Under the pieces are notes generated by a model. The model was not told the origin of the DNA. It saw nothing but the letters and a program-made list of their open reading frames with translations, and did not search any database. From Calothrix membranacea FACHB-236 (GTDB taxonomy: Bacteria > Cyanobacteriota > Cyanobacteriia > Cyanobacteriales > Nostocaceae): 64,000 nt of DNA. The first letter of the stretch is position 1. Every line of letters begins with the position of its first letter. The position numbers were made by a program, and so were the translations under genes. Below are positions 9,143 through 18,568 of this stretch, in pieces. The stretch lies in contig NZ_JACJPX010000024.1 of NCBI RefSeq assembly GCF_014696315.1, positions 1 through 64,000 on the forward strand, in the 5' to 3' direction.

Positions 9143-9532
9143 TTCAAAATGGCAATGAACGCCTAAAATCAACCTTTCAGGCTTTCCTGGGCAACAATGT
9201 GGGCAAGCGCAACTCAAACAAAATTGTCCAGTAGCCTTTAAATTTATTGTATGTTGTCTATATTTTGAGAAGAGTTTTTTTAGTTAAAAGTAATACACGG
9301 ATTGGTGAATGGGTAATTGGTAGTTGGTAATTGGTAATGGGGATTGGGACAAAGCTGAGGATTAGAGGAGAAATAATCAATGCCCAATGCCCCATTTCCA
9401 ATGCCTAATAATTTATTTTCAAAACCCATTGAACTATAGGCTTTGAAATATGTAATCTTGACTGTGGACTGTTGCTAAAATGTGACACTCAGGCAAAATA
9501 CACAGTTGGGCAATCCCCTAAGGATAGCGGAA
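9143..9532. other. Intergenic region before glyA with degenerate repeats
   Basis: About 390 bp without a convincing gene. The stretch 9300-9420 is built of degenerate short repeats (GGTAATTGGTA, GGCATTG, AATGCCC types) like those elsewhere in the window. A GTG at 9482 is in frame with glyA but would add 17 unconserved residues. Confidence 0.45.
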
Positions 9533-10816
9533 GTGACTAAGACAAACTCAGACATTCTTAACTCTAGCGATCCGGCGATCGCAGAGCTACTTAATCAAGA
9601 ACTACAGCGTCAACGCGACCATTTAGAGTTGATTGCTAGTGAAAACTTTACCTCTGCGGCTGTACTAGCAGCTCAAGGTTCTGTACTGACAAACAAATAT
9701 GCTGAAGGACTTCCTGGTAAACGTTACTATGGCGGTTGTGAATTTGTCGATAAAGTTGAGCAGATAGCAATCGACCGTGCAAAACAGCTTTTTGGTGCTG
9801 CTCATGCCAATGTTCAACCCCATTCCGGCGCACAAGCAAATTTTGCGGTGTTTTTAACACTGTTAGAACCTGGTGACACAATCATGGGGATGGATTTGTC
9901 TCATGGGGGACATCTGACCCACGGTTCACCTGTGAATGTGTCCGGTAAGTGGTTCAAAGTGAAGCACTACGGTGTTAGCCAACAAACAGAACAACTCGAC
10001 TATGACCAAATTCGCGAGCTGGCGCTGAGGGAGCGTCCTAAGCTACTAATTTGCGGTTATTCGGCTTATCCCCGCATCATTGACTTTGAAAAGTTCCGCA
10101 GTATCGCAGATGAAGTTGGTGCTTACCTACTAGCTGATATTGCTCATATTGCTGGTTTAGTCGCAACTGGTCTGCACCCCAACCCAATTCCTCACTGTCA
10201 TGTGGTGACCACTACTACCCATAAAACTCTACGCGGCCCTCGTGGTGGGTTGATTTTAACAGGCGACGCAGAATTGGGTAAAAAGCTGGATAAATCAGTT
10301 TTCCCCGGAACTCAAGGTGGGCCTTTAGAACATGTAATTGCGGCGAAAGCTGTAGCTTTTGGTGAAGCACTCAAGCCAGAATTTCAAACTTATTCTGCCC
10401 AAGTGATTGAGAATGCCCGTGCTTTGGCCACTCAACTGCAAAATCGTGGTTTAAAACTAGTATCAGATGGGACAGATAACCATCTCATGCTAGTAGATTT
10501 ACAGTCTATCGGCATGACAGGTAAGCAAGCAGATCAGCTAGTGAGTGGCGTAAATATTACTGCTAACAAAAACACAGTTCCCTTCGATCCACAGTCACCA
10601 TTTGTCACCAGTGGACTGAGATTAGGTTCACCAGCTATGACCACTAGGGGTCTAGGTGTGGCAGAATTTACCGAGATAGGTAATATTATTGCCGATCGCT
10701 TATTATCTCCAGAATCAGAGGAAGTTGCAGCTGATTGTCGGCGCAGGGTAGCAGCATTATGCGATCGCTTCCCCCTCTACTCTCATCTAGAGATTCCTGT
10801 ACCAGCTTTGGCATAG
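9533..10816 (+). CDS. glyA: Serine hydroxymethyltransferase
   Basis: GlyA is the PLP enzyme that converts serine and tetrahydrofolate to glycine and methylene-THF, feeding one-carbon metabolism and, with thyX in this window, dTMP synthesis. The PLP lysine is in [26 protein letters not shown], the [15 protein letters not shown] segment and QPHSGAQAN are diagnostic. The GTG at 9533 gives 427 residues beginning VTKTNSD, the expected cyanobacterial length; the GTG at 9482 would add 17 residues. The next gene lies 150 bp on, after degenerate heptamer repeats. Confidence 0.96.
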   Translation: MTKTNSDILNSSDPAIAELLNQELQRQRDHLELIASENFTSAAVLAAQGSVLTNKYAEGLPGKRYYGGCEFVDKVEQIAIDRAKQLFGAAHANVQPHSGAQANFAVFLTLLEPGDTIMGMDLSHGGHLTHGSPVNVSGKWFKVKHYGVSQQTEQLDYDQIRELALRERPKLLICGYSAYPRIIDFEKFRSIADEVGAYLLADIAHIAGLVATGLHPNPIPHCHVVTTTTHKTLRGPRGGLILTGDAELGKKLDKSVFPGTQGGPLEHVIAAKAVAFGEALKPEFQTYSAQVIENARALATQLQNRGLKLVSDGTDNHLMLVDLQSIGMTGKQADQLVSGVNITANKNTVPFDPQSPFVTSGLRLGSPAMTTRGLGVAEFTEIGNIIADRLLSPESEEVAADCRRRVAALCDRFPLYSHLEIPVPALA

Positions 10817-10969
10817 GGTATGGGGCATGGGGCATTGGGCATTGGGTAATTGATATATTGATTTCCCCTGATTCTCCTCTGCTTCCTATGCTCCCCCGCT
10901 TTTTCCCATTACCAATTACCAATTACCTAATCTTCAATCCCTAAACAATTTACTTATTGAAAATTACAG

Positions 10970-12010
10970 ATGCCTCCTGAGATTTATCATCTTATTTCCT
11001 TCCTAGTTGCGGCTGTAGTCGTTCTCTGGACAACACCAGATATTAGGAAAATAGGTATAAAAAGTGGACGTGTAGATCAACCTGGTGAGCGAAAAGTGCA
11101 TCAGCGCCCGATGGTACGCCTGGGAGGAGTTTCTATTTTCGCAGGGACTATAACTTCTCTACTCATTGTCTGGTGGTTAGGTGGATTTGGCAGTCTACCC
11201 CCAGACAAAGAATGGCAAATTTGGGGTGTAACTTTAGGTGGTCTCGGCTTTTTCCTCATTGGTTTAGCTGACGATTTGCTGAACTTGTCACCCTTATCGC
11301 GTCTGCTAATGCAAGTAATTGTGGCAGCTGGTGCGTGGAAAGCAGGGGTGAGTATAGATTTTATAACTATTCCCACAATGGGGATTGTCAACCTAGATTG
11401 GCTGAGTTTGCCGATTACAGTAATTTGGCTAGTGGGGATGGTCAATGCCATTAATTGGATTGACGGTTTAGATGGATTAGCTGCGGGAGTCAGTGGAATT
11501 GCGGCTGTGGTGATGCTAGTTGTAGCACTATTTATGCACCAACCAGCCGCCGCCCTCATCGCCGCCGCCCTTGCAGGCGCAGCACTAGGATTTCTCCGCT
11601 ACAATTTCAACCCCGCTCAAATCTTTATGGGAGATGGCGGGGCTTATTTTATGGGATTTACCCTAGCGTCTGTAGGTGTAATTGGTTTGGTAAAAATTCC
11701 TGCTTTCACAGCCGTATTATTGCCTTACCTGATTCTTGCCGTGCCGATTGTCGATATGTCAGCAGTAATTTTAGCGCGGCTAAGACGTGGTAAATCTCCG
11801 TTTACAGCCGATAAAAGCCATCTACACCATCGATTACTTAAAGCAGGTTTATCCCATCGCTGGACGGTTTTATTTATTTATTCTCTAACCCTATGGGTGG
11901 GAAGTTTAGCCTTAGCTATTGCTGGAATACCCAGTGGTATTGCTTACGCCTGTGCTGGTACTTCGTTGCTGAGTTTCGCAGTTTGGCGAGTTTGGAAAAT
12001 ATCTCGATAA
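10970..12010 (+). CDS. Polyprenyl-phosphate N-acetylhexosamine-1-phosphate transferase (WecA/TagO type)
   Basis: The 346-residue multi-pass protein belongs to the MraY/WecA superfamily and links a UDP-sugar phosphate to undecaprenyl phosphate, starting cell-surface glycan assembly at the cytoplasmic membrane. Key motifs are GLADDLLNLSP (Asp pair), NAINWIDGLDGLAAG, FMGDGGAYFMGF and SHLHHRLL. About ten hydrophobic segments are visible. WecA rather than MraY is favoured by the HLHHRLL motif and the lack of mur/fts neighbours. It may be co-transcribed with cinA, 135 bp downstream. Confidence 0.88.
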   Translation: MPPEIYHLISFLVAAVVVLWTTPDIRKIGIKSGRVDQPGERKVHQRPMVRLGGVSIFAGTITSLLIVWWLGGFGSLPPDKEWQIWGVTLGGLGFFLIGLADDLLNLSPLSRLLMQVIVAAGAWKAGVSIDFITIPTMGIVNLDWLSLPITVIWLVGMVNAINWIDGLDGLAAGVSGIAAVVMLVVALFMHQPAAALIAAALAGAALGFLRYNFNPAQIFMGDGGAYFMGFTLASVGVIGLVKIPAFTAVLLPYLILAVPIVDMSAVILARLRRGKSPFTADKSHLHHRLLKAGLSHRWTVLFIYSLTLWVGSLALAIAGIPSGIAYACAGTSLLSFAVWRVWKISR

Positions 12011-12145
12011 AATCAAGTATTTTAAATGTGTTAATTAAGTTTGTAGTCAGGAATTTAATCTTTGATTTAAAGCATTAAAGTCCTGACTGAAAAACTATCA
12101 ATATACACTAACTGATATTTACGAATAATCTAAATCTAAAATTTT

Positions 12146-13402
12146 ATGAGTGCAGAAATTATTTGTGTTGGTACAGAAATGTTGCTCGGAGATATTCTCA
12201 ACAGCAATGCCCAATTTCTAGCGAAACAATTAGCTCAACTAGGGATTCCCCATTACTATCAAACCGTAGTAGGAGATAACCCAGAACGGCTAAAACAAGT
12301 TATAGAGATTGCAATTTCCAGAGCGCAAATTTTGATTTTTACAGGTGGTCTTGGCCCCACACCAGATGACCTCACCTGCGAAACCATTGCTGATTTTTTT
12401 GGCGTTCCCTTGGTAGAACGTTCTGAAATCATCGAAGATATGACCGAGAAATTTGCCCAACGCGGTCGGGTGATGACTTCTAGTAACCGCAAACAAGCTT
12501 TGATTCCTGAAGGTGCAGACATATTGCCCAACCCTACGGGAACAGCACCAGGGATTATTTGGCAACCCCGACCTAATGTGACTATTTTAACTTTTCCTGG
12601 TGTACCTTCCGAAATGTACCGGATGTGGGAAGAAACAGCAGTACCCTATCTCAAAAGCCAAGGCTGGAGCAAAGAAATTATTTACAGCCGGAGTTTAAGG
12701 TTTTGGGGAATTGGTGAATCTGCTTTGGCGGAAAAAGTCGCCTCCTATTTTAATTTGCTTAACCCGACAGTTGCGCCTTATGCAGGTAACGGAGAAGTGC
12801 GGTTAAGAATTTCTGCTAAAGCCGCTTCCGAAGCAGCAGCAGAGGATTTAATCGTCCCAATTGAGAAACAAATTAAAGAAATTGCTGGCTTAGATTTTTA
12901 CGGTGTCGATAATGAAACTCTGGCTTCAGTAGTTGGGAAGTTATTGCTACAGTCAGGTGAAACCCTATCAGTAGCAGAATCCTGTACAGGTGGAGGGCTA
13001 GGGCAAATGCTGACGGAAATTTCTGGTAGCTCAGAATACTTTTGGGGCGGGGTAATTTCTTATGACAACTCTGTGAAAGTAGGAATGCTAGGGGTTAACC
13101 CAGATGACTTGGCTAAGCTGGGCGCTGTTAGTGCTACTGTTGCAGAGCAAATGGCAGTTGGGGTAAAAACTCGCCTTTCTACAACCTGGGGATTGAGTAT
13201 TACTGGTATTGCAGGCCCTACTGGCGGTACAGATACCAAGCCTGTGGGTTTAGTTTACATAGGTTTAGCAGGGCCTAAAGATGAAGTAGCTAGTTTTGAA
13301 TATCGATTTGGACAAACGCGGACTCGTCCTTTTATTCGCCATGTCAGTGCTTGTACAGCATTGGATGTACTGCGACGCAAGCTATTGACGAGAGAAGGCT
13401 AA
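12146..13402 (+). CDS. cinA: CinA: NMN amidase fused to a molybdopterin-binding-like domain
   Basis: The 418-residue protein has an N-terminal MoCF-like domain (about 1-170; EIICVGTEMLLGDILNSNAQ, FTGGLGPTPDDLT) and a C-terminal PncC-type nicotinamide-nucleotide amidase domain (about 255-415; SVAESCTGGGLGQML, FWGGVISYDNSVK, TGIAGPTGGT). It salvages NMN to nicotinate mononucleotide in NAD recycling; in some bacteria it is linked to competence. The length is typical. No ribosome binding site is evident before the ATG. Confidence 0.93.
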   Translation: MSAEIICVGTEMLLGDILNSNAQFLAKQLAQLGIPHYYQTVVGDNPERLKQVIEIAISRAQILIFTGGLGPTPDDLTCETIADFFGVPLVERSEIIEDMTEKFAQRGRVMTSSNRKQALIPEGADILPNPTGTAPGIIWQPRPNVTILTFPGVPSEMYRMWEETAVPYLKSQGWSKEIIYSRSLRFWGIGESALAEKVASYFNLLNPTVAPYAGNGEVRLRISAKAASEAAAEDLIVPIEKQIKEIAGLDFYGVDNETLASVVGKLLLQSGETLSVAESCTGGGLGQMLTEISGSSEYFWGGVISYDNSVKVGMLGVNPDDLAKLGAVSATVAEQMAVGVKTRLSTTWGLSITGIAGPTGGTDTKPVGLVYIGLAGPKDEVASFEYRFGQTRTRPFIRHVSACTALDVLRRKLLTREG

Positions 13403-13419
13403 ATCTAGCTGATTACAGC

Positions 13420-13662
13420 TTAATTACCTTTTAGCGTTTGTTTAATAGTCTCGATGACTTGAGCTTCTGCTGGCGTAATTACTCCATCTAAATGAGCGAT
13501 TCTATGGCATTGAGCTATTAAAGGTACAGCAAAATCACTGTTAACCTGAGCCAGCAATGTTTCTAAGGATGGTGGTGATTTAATATGAGAAGCGATCGCA
13601 TCGATAGAAGCCGTACTAAAATTAGCAATTCTTCTGCTGCATTTTCTATCTGATATCTTGCC
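13420..13662 (-). pseudogene. TerB-like gene remnant without a start codon
   Basis: A frame is open for 80 codons between a TGA (complement of 13663-13665) and a TAA at 13420-13422. The last 66 residues read like a real protein end: FSTASIDAIASHIKSPPSLE, then LLAQVNSDFAVPLIAQCHRI and a TerB-like segment LDGVITPAEAQVIETIKQTL. It has no ATG or GTG upstream, and the first 14 residues look random, so it seems to be the C-terminal stub of a decayed gene. TerB-like tails of this kind end several bacterial stress and metallopeptidase-type proteins; which parent it came from is unknown. Confidence 0.5.
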
Positions 13663-13733
13663 TCATAAATAAAATACCTACTCGGTATTCAGTAAAAATG
13701 CAACCGATAACAGAAATCAAAGTGCTTAATTAA

Positions 13734-14717
13734 CTACTTTCGCTCAAATAATGCAATTAGAGGGTGATGAGATACTAGGTATTGATTGAGAGTTTCGAGG
13801 GCTGATTGTTGATGACAAACATAGGCATTAATGAATAACCCAATCGTTTCTGCTATTAAATTCCGTAGTTGCTCTTCGGGTTGAGTTGCTGGAAAATCTA
13901 AGAAAGGTCTACCCGTGGTGGAATCGAAGGGATAGCATATAGAAAAATGGTTAGCACCCTCTAAAAGCAGCAAATAATTATCTCCTCTATGACTAAAGAT
14001 TGCTTCTTTGAAAGTTCTGACTATTGGGGTTGTTGGATCTTCCCAAGTGACTCCATAACGATGGCTGCTTTGAAAAATTACGCCATCACAAGTGCCGCCA
14101 ATTAACATTAGTGGTACAGCATTGGGCAAGGGTAAGATTGTGCCGGATGGATATCCTATCTGTACACCTGCTGCAGTATGGGCACCATAGGCAAAAGCCG
14201 CTACAACTTGGGGAAAAAACTGTGGATTTGCACTTTCGATTGCAACTCTACCCCCAGCAGAATGACCTCCTAAAATAATATGCTGTAAATCAAGCAATCC
14301 AGCTAGAATACCCTCTGATTGTAAACGCTCTAATTGGGCTAGCAATGTTGGTAAAGCAGAGGCTGTTGGCCCTGAACCATAAGTGTTTGGAGTCAACATT
14401 TTAATATCAACACCAGGGGTCAAAGACACCATTCCGGGTAAGTTTTGGGCAACCCATGAAAATGTCACAACTACAAGCCCACATTCTGCCAATTTCACAG
14501 CAAGCCATTGATATATTTCCGGGCCACAGTTGATGCCGTTAAAAAAAATCACTACTTTAAAGGGAGCCAGTTGAGAATCAGCAGGAACAATACCCATATC
14601 TTGTTCCTGATTACTACCTGACATTTGACCTGGATAGAAAACTTTCAAGTGAATGGTGTCATATGGGGGAAAAGCATCTTCGACTTTGGTAGCGTGGAAA
14701 AATGCTCGAACGCTCAT
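13734..14717 (-). CDS. Alpha/beta hydrolase
   Basis: The 327-residue protein has an alpha/beta-hydrolase core without a signal peptide. The nucleophile elbow is GGHSAGG at 150-156 (Ser153), the oxyanion strand is VVIFFNGINCG at 55-65, an acidic residue follows in GGTCDGVI, and the catalytic His is likely in GANHFSICYP. The overall look is closest to chlorophyllase/PAF-acetylhydrolase-like dienelactone-fold hydrolases, but the substrate cannot be named. It lies 53 bp upstream of a methyltransferase gene's end and reads in the same direction, so the two may form a unit. Confidence 0.78.
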   Translation of the reverse strand: MSVRAFFHATKVEDAFPPYDTIHLKVFYPGQMSGSNQEQDMGIVPADSQLAPFKVVIFFNGINCGPEIYQWLAVKLAECGLVVVTFSWVAQNLPGMVSLTPGVDIKMLTPNTYGSGPTASALPTLLAQLERLQSEGILAGLLDLQHIILGGHSAGGRVAIESANPQFFPQVVAAFAYGAHTAAGVQIGYPSGTILPLPNAVPLMLIGGTCDGVIFQSSHRYGVTWEDPTTPIVRTFKEAIFSHRGDNYLLLLEGANHFSICYPFDSTTGRPFLDFPATQPEEQLRNLIAETIGLFINAYVCHQQSALETLNQYLVSHHPLIALFERK

Positions 14718-14770
14718 ACCCTATAAAATTTGATTTACTTCGGTTTAGTTAATTTTAGCGAAATATGACC

Positions 14771-15397
14771 TCATGATTTTTTAGCTTGAATTACTTGTAA
14801 ACTTCCACCAGCATATAAAGTTTTTTTACTAACTTCAAAGCCAATTTCTGTTAATAAATTTGGTAAATCAGTCTTGAGTAATTGCCATGCTGTTTCCGTC
14901 TCAAACAACAGCAAAAATAGTGATACCCCAGGCCAAAATATGGGATTGGTGGGAGCGTGAAAATCTACCAATGTAAACATACCCCCTGGTTTCAGAACTC
15001 GATAAACCTCACTAATAATTTGCTGCAATTGCTGAGGTTCCATTTCGTGTAATGCCACACTTGTATGCACTACATCAAATTCACCATCTGCAAAGGGCAT
15101 ATTTTCTGCAAATGCTTCGACATAGGAGGCGCTAGGTACATTTTGCCTCGCCCGCTTTAACGATAAGGGAGAAGCATCTAAACCTGTTACGTTTTGTGAA
15201 AATTTCACTAAAAATTGTGTAGCCTGACCACTACCACAACATAAATCTAAAATTTTAGTGTTTGAGGAAATGGTTAAGCCTTGCAAAGCTAGTTGCCGAA
15301 ACCGAGTTTCACCGCCTACACTTAACGCCGCTAAACCTGATATGCCGTCATACAACCACTGATAACGATAGCTCCAGTCTCTTAAAATTGTTGCCAT
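14771..15397 (-). CDS. Class I SAM-dependent methyltransferase
   Basis: The 208-residue product has motif I ILDLCCGSGQAT at 49-60, an acidic motif at the end of strand 2 (VTGLDASPLSLKRA), motif II FDVVHTSVALHEM and motif III VLKPGGMFTLVDF. The pattern resembles UbiE/MenG-type C-methyltransferases and methyltransferase domain 11 proteins. The substrate is unknown. It precedes the alpha/beta hydrolase gene in the same direction and is divergent from hemH. Confidence 0.85.
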   Translation of the reverse strand: MATILRDWSYRYQWLYDGISGLAALSVGGETRFRQLALQGLTISSNTKILDLCCGSGQATQFLVKFSQNVTGLDASPLSLKRARQNVPSASYVEAFAENMPFADGEFDVVHTSVALHEMEPQQLQQIISEVYRVLKPGGMFTLVDFHAPTNPIFWPGVSLFLLLFETETAWQLLKTDLPNLLTEIGFEVSKKTLYAGGSLQVIQAKKS

Positions 15398-15490
15398 GAC
15401 ATCATTGAGTCCTGTTAACCTTTATATTTAATAAAGATATATTGTTAACATTAGTAAAAAAACTGAAAGGGTTGGGGGAAAGTAACTGCT

Positions 15491-16654
15491 ATGGGTCGTG
15501 TAGGCGTTTTATTACTCAATCTCGGTGGGCCAGATAAGTTAGAAGATGTTGGGCCATTTTTGTTTAACCTGTTTTCTGATCCAGAAATTATTCGCCTACC
15601 ATTTCGTTGGCTGCAAAAACCTCTAGCTTGGTTTATTGCTTCACGGCGTACGAAAACATCACAAGAAAACTACAAGCAAATTGGCGGCGGTTCACCACTG
15701 CGACGCATTACGGAAGCGCAAGGAGAAGCACTAAGAGAACAATTGAGTGAGTTAGGACAAGAAGCCAAGATTTATTTGGGAATGCGTTATTGGCATCCCT
15801 ATACTGAAGAAGCGATCGCACAACTAACTCAAGATCAGATCGAACGGTTGGTTATCTTACCCCTATACCCACAGTTTTCTATTAGTACCAGTGGTTCTAG
15901 CTTCCGTCTTCTAGAAAAACTTTGGCAAGAAAACCCCAAGCTTCAACCTCTGGAATATACTGTTATTCCCTCTTGGTATAAACAACAGGGCTATCTACAA
16001 GCAATGGCAGCACTCATTGCCCAAGAACTCGAGCAATATCCCAATCCTGATGAAGTTCATATCTTTTTCAGCGCTCATGGCGTACCTAAAAGCTACGTTG
16101 AAGAAGCAGGTGACCCCTATCAGCAGGAAATTGAGGAATGTACTGTTTTGATCATGCGTACCCTCAATCGTCCTAACGCCCATACCTTAGCTTATCAAAG
16201 TCGTGTAGGCCCTGTAGAATGGCTGCAACCCTATACTGAGGATGCGCTGAAAGAATTAGGAGAAAAAGGCATTAAAGATTTAGTTGTCGTACCTATCAGT
16301 TTTGTCTCAGAACATATTGAGACATTGCAAGAAATTGATATTGAGTATCGCGAAATAGCTGAAGAAGCCGGGATTCACAATTTCCGTCGTGTACCTGCTC
16401 CTAATACCCATCCAGTCTTTATCAAAGCATTGGCAGATTTAGTGATTGATTCTTTAAAGCAGCCTAGCTTGAAGCTATCACAAGTCACTCAAATGAAGAA
16501 GAAGGTGAAAATGTATCCCCAAGAGCGTTGGGAATGGGGCATTACAACCAGCGCCGAAGTCTGGAATGGCCGAATTGCTATGCTGGGCTTTATTGCTCTC
16601 ATCATTGAGCTAGTCACCGGACGGGGGCTGCTGCACATGATTGGCTTGTTGTAA
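15491..16654 (+). CDS. hemH: Ferrochelatase with C-terminal CAB-like membrane tail
   Basis: HemH inserts Fe2+ into protoporphyrin IX to make heme. [14 protein letters not shown] at the start, the FSAHGVP active-site His segment and [10 protein letters not shown] are diagnostic. The last 40 or so residues carry a chlorophyll a/b-binding (HLIP-like) helix with the motif [12 protein letters not shown], as known for cyanobacterial and plastid type II ferrochelatases; this tail anchors the enzyme to the thylakoid and tunes activity to chlorophyll supply. GGGGGAAAG precedes the ATG. The 387-residue length fits a tailed enzyme. Confidence 0.96.
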   Translation: MGRVGVLLLNLGGPDKLEDVGPFLFNLFSDPEIIRLPFRWLQKPLAWFIASRRTKTSQENYKQIGGGSPLRRITEAQGEALREQLSELGQEAKIYLGMRYWHPYTEEAIAQLTQDQIERLVILPLYPQFSISTSGSSFRLLEKLWQENPKLQPLEYTVIPSWYKQQGYLQAMAALIAQELEQYPNPDEVHIFFSAHGVPKSYVEEAGDPYQQEIEECTVLIMRTLNRPNAHTLAYQSRVGPVEWLQPYTEDALKELGEKGIKDLVVVPISFVSEHIETLQEIDIEYREIAEEAGIHNFRRVPAPNTHPVFIKALADLVIDSLKQPSLKLSQVTQMKKKVKMYPQERWEWGITTSAEVWNGRIAMLGFIALIIELVTGRGLLHMIGLL

Positions 16655-16733
16655 CTTCTACGCAGACTAACAACGGAACAGAGTGTTATTGAAAGAGTCG
16701 AGTCATTTATAAAGCTTGAGGTGCAAACCTACA

Positions 16734-17786
16734 ATGACTCTCAACCCAATTCTTTGGAAAGCACTCACAGCATTGACTCTTACCTTAGTAACTACTGCTG
16801 TTTCCGGTTGTACTGCATTTACTTCCAGAACTCAGGACTTAATCACCCAATCTTCTCCAAATAGTCAACCACTCCGCAAACTCTCAACAGAGTCAGATTC
16901 GGGTTATTCAGTTGCTTATTCTCCAGAAGTATCTAGGGCGAAAAATCCTGTAAATTCTGTTCTTGCCAGTGCTGGTGCTAAAACTGTTAAACTTTGGAAT
17001 CCCAGCACGGGAAAACTCATTCGTAGCTTTAACGGACAGGCTTGGGCTGTGAATTTTAGCCCAGATGGTCAGATTCTGGCTAGTGGTAGTCAGAATGGAG
17101 ATCTCAATCTCTGGAATATTAATACTGGAGAACTAATCCGTAACCTCAAGCATTCAGAACCAGTGATTGATGTGGTCTTTAGTCCTGATGGGCAAACACT
17201 AGCTACTAGTCTCGACCAAGGCGCTAATATCAGGCTGTGGAATTGGCGGACTGGAAATATTATTCCCATCCCTGATGACTCGAACGCTTCTGCAAGGGGA
17301 TTTGATAATTTCAAATCTGTACCCATCGCTTTTAGCCCAGATGGTCAAGCATTGTTTGCCAGAAGTGGTTCAGGTAGTACTAGTCAGTTGTGGAATCTTA
17401 GTACTGGTAAAGTTATCCGTAGTTTCGATGCTAAATCATTGATTAACGATGTCGCTATCAGCCCAGATGGAAAAACCCTTGCCACTGGCGTTCGTGACAA
17501 TGCTATTAAGTTGTGGGATGTTAATTCTGGCAAACTCATCCACACTTTGACTGGTCATACAAGTGAAGTGAGATCCGTTGCTTTCAGTCCAGATGGAAAA
17601 AGTCTCGCTAGTGGTAGTCAAGACGGTAGTATCAAGCTATGGAATATTAGCACAGGTAAACCACTCGGCACTTTTACGGCTCACAAAGAACAAGTTTGGT
17701 CTGTAGCTTTCAATCCAGATGGAAAAACTCTTGCTAGTGGCAGTCAGGATGGCACTATCAAGATTTGGCAGGTACTACCACAATGA
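16734..17786 (+). CDS. WD40-repeat lipoprotein
   Basis: The 350-residue product starts with a lipoprotein signal: a hydrophobic stretch and the lipobox AVSGC with Cys26. About six or seven WD40 repeats follow, with the repeating pattern VAFSPDGKSLASGSQDGSIK..W, so a beta-propeller facing the periplasm is expected. WD40 propellers are scaffolds; the partner is unknown. The ATG at 16734 is preceded by GAGGT; a TTG six codons earlier is less likely and would disturb the signal. The stop lies 3 bp from the stop of the convergent DUF4126 gene. Confidence 0.88.
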   Translation: MTLNPILWKALTALTLTLVTTAVSGCTAFTSRTQDLITQSSPNSQPLRKLSTESDSGYSVAYSPEVSRAKNPVNSVLASAGAKTVKLWNPSTGKLIRSFNGQAWAVNFSPDGQILASGSQNGDLNLWNINTGELIRNLKHSEPVIDVVFSPDGQTLATSLDQGANIRLWNWRTGNIIPIPDDSNASARGFDNFKSVPIAFSPDGQALFARSGSGSTSQLWNLSTGKVIRSFDAKSLINDVAISPDGKTLATGVRDNAIKLWDVNSGKLIHTLTGHTSEVRSVAFSPDGKSLASGSQDGSIKLWNISTGKPLGTFTAHKEQVWSVAFNPDGKTLASGSQDGTIKIWQVLPQ

Positions 17787-17789
17787 CCC

Positions 17790-18365
17790 TTAACCCCTGA
17801 ATTTTGACTGCTGACGGCGATATTGCCAATACCAGTCATACCATTGCTTCGCACTATGAATTGCAAACCACAGAAGGGCAAAAGTGATTAATCCTCCCGG
17901 CCAGGGAGCATTAAAGGCAAATATTACTAAAACAACGCACAAAAAATCTTGGAGAAATACTGCCCACAATGGTAATCCACGCAAGCGATAAAACCAACCG
18001 ACTTGCACTAGTTGAAAAACCAACGCTAACAAACCCCCAGTAAAAGCTATTAGCCATTGTGGAGCTACTGTTGTAGAAGATACAGCTAACCCCATAATTG
18101 CACCCACAATAGGAGATAGCAATAACTCAAATATTTGTAGTACTCTTTGACCCAAACGTTTTTTGGAAGCAAATAGCTCCAGCAAAGACCAAATACTAAA
18201 GAAACCTAGCAACACCGATGGCGAAATGTGAGCCAAAAGCGGGACTTTTGACCACAATTGGCCTCCATGCAACAATCCAATAATCAGTAGAGGTATACCA
18301 ATTCTAATTCCTGCAGCCGCAGAAGCAGAAAGTGTGGCTAGGATCTCAATCATTAGTGCATTCAA
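17790..18365 (-). CDS. DUF4126 family membrane protein
   Basis: The 191-residue protein has about five hydrophobic segments and starts with the family-like stretch LATLSASAAAGIRIGIPLLI. DUF4126 proteins are small membrane proteins of unknown function. A second Met (MIEILATL) four codons in is an alternative start. The C-terminus is charged and aromatic (HSAKQWYDWYWQYRRQQSKF). It converges on the WD40 lipoprotein gene with a 3-bp gap. Confidence 0.75.
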   Translation of the reverse strand: MNALMIEILATLSASAAAGIRIGIPLLIIGLLHGGQLWSKVPLLAHISPSVLLGFFSIWSLLELFASKKRLGQRVLQIFELLLSPIVGAIMGLAVSSTTVAPQWLIAFTGGLLALVFQLVQVGWFYRLRGLPLWAVFLQDFLCVVLVIFAFNAPWPGGLITFALLWFAIHSAKQWYDWYWQYRRQQSKFRG

Positions 18366-18568
18366 ATTGCTACTAAATAGTCTTATAGTTATTAATTATA
18401 CTTTGTAAAAAAATTAATCAACAGTTGGAAATTACATAATTTACGTATATAAGATATATAATATTTTACAAAAAATTCATCCGTTTGAGTTTGGGGCAAG
18501 GGGGATGAGGGGGATAAAGGGAAATAACAAGCTTCAATTACCCATTCCCCATTCCCCATTCCCCATTT
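18366..18568. repeat. Intergenic heptamer repeats upstream-side of purB end
   Basis: The stretch 18485-18570 holds a GGGGGATGA-type tract and three to four copies of the CCCCATT heptamer just after the purB stop. No gene. Confidence 0.6.
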
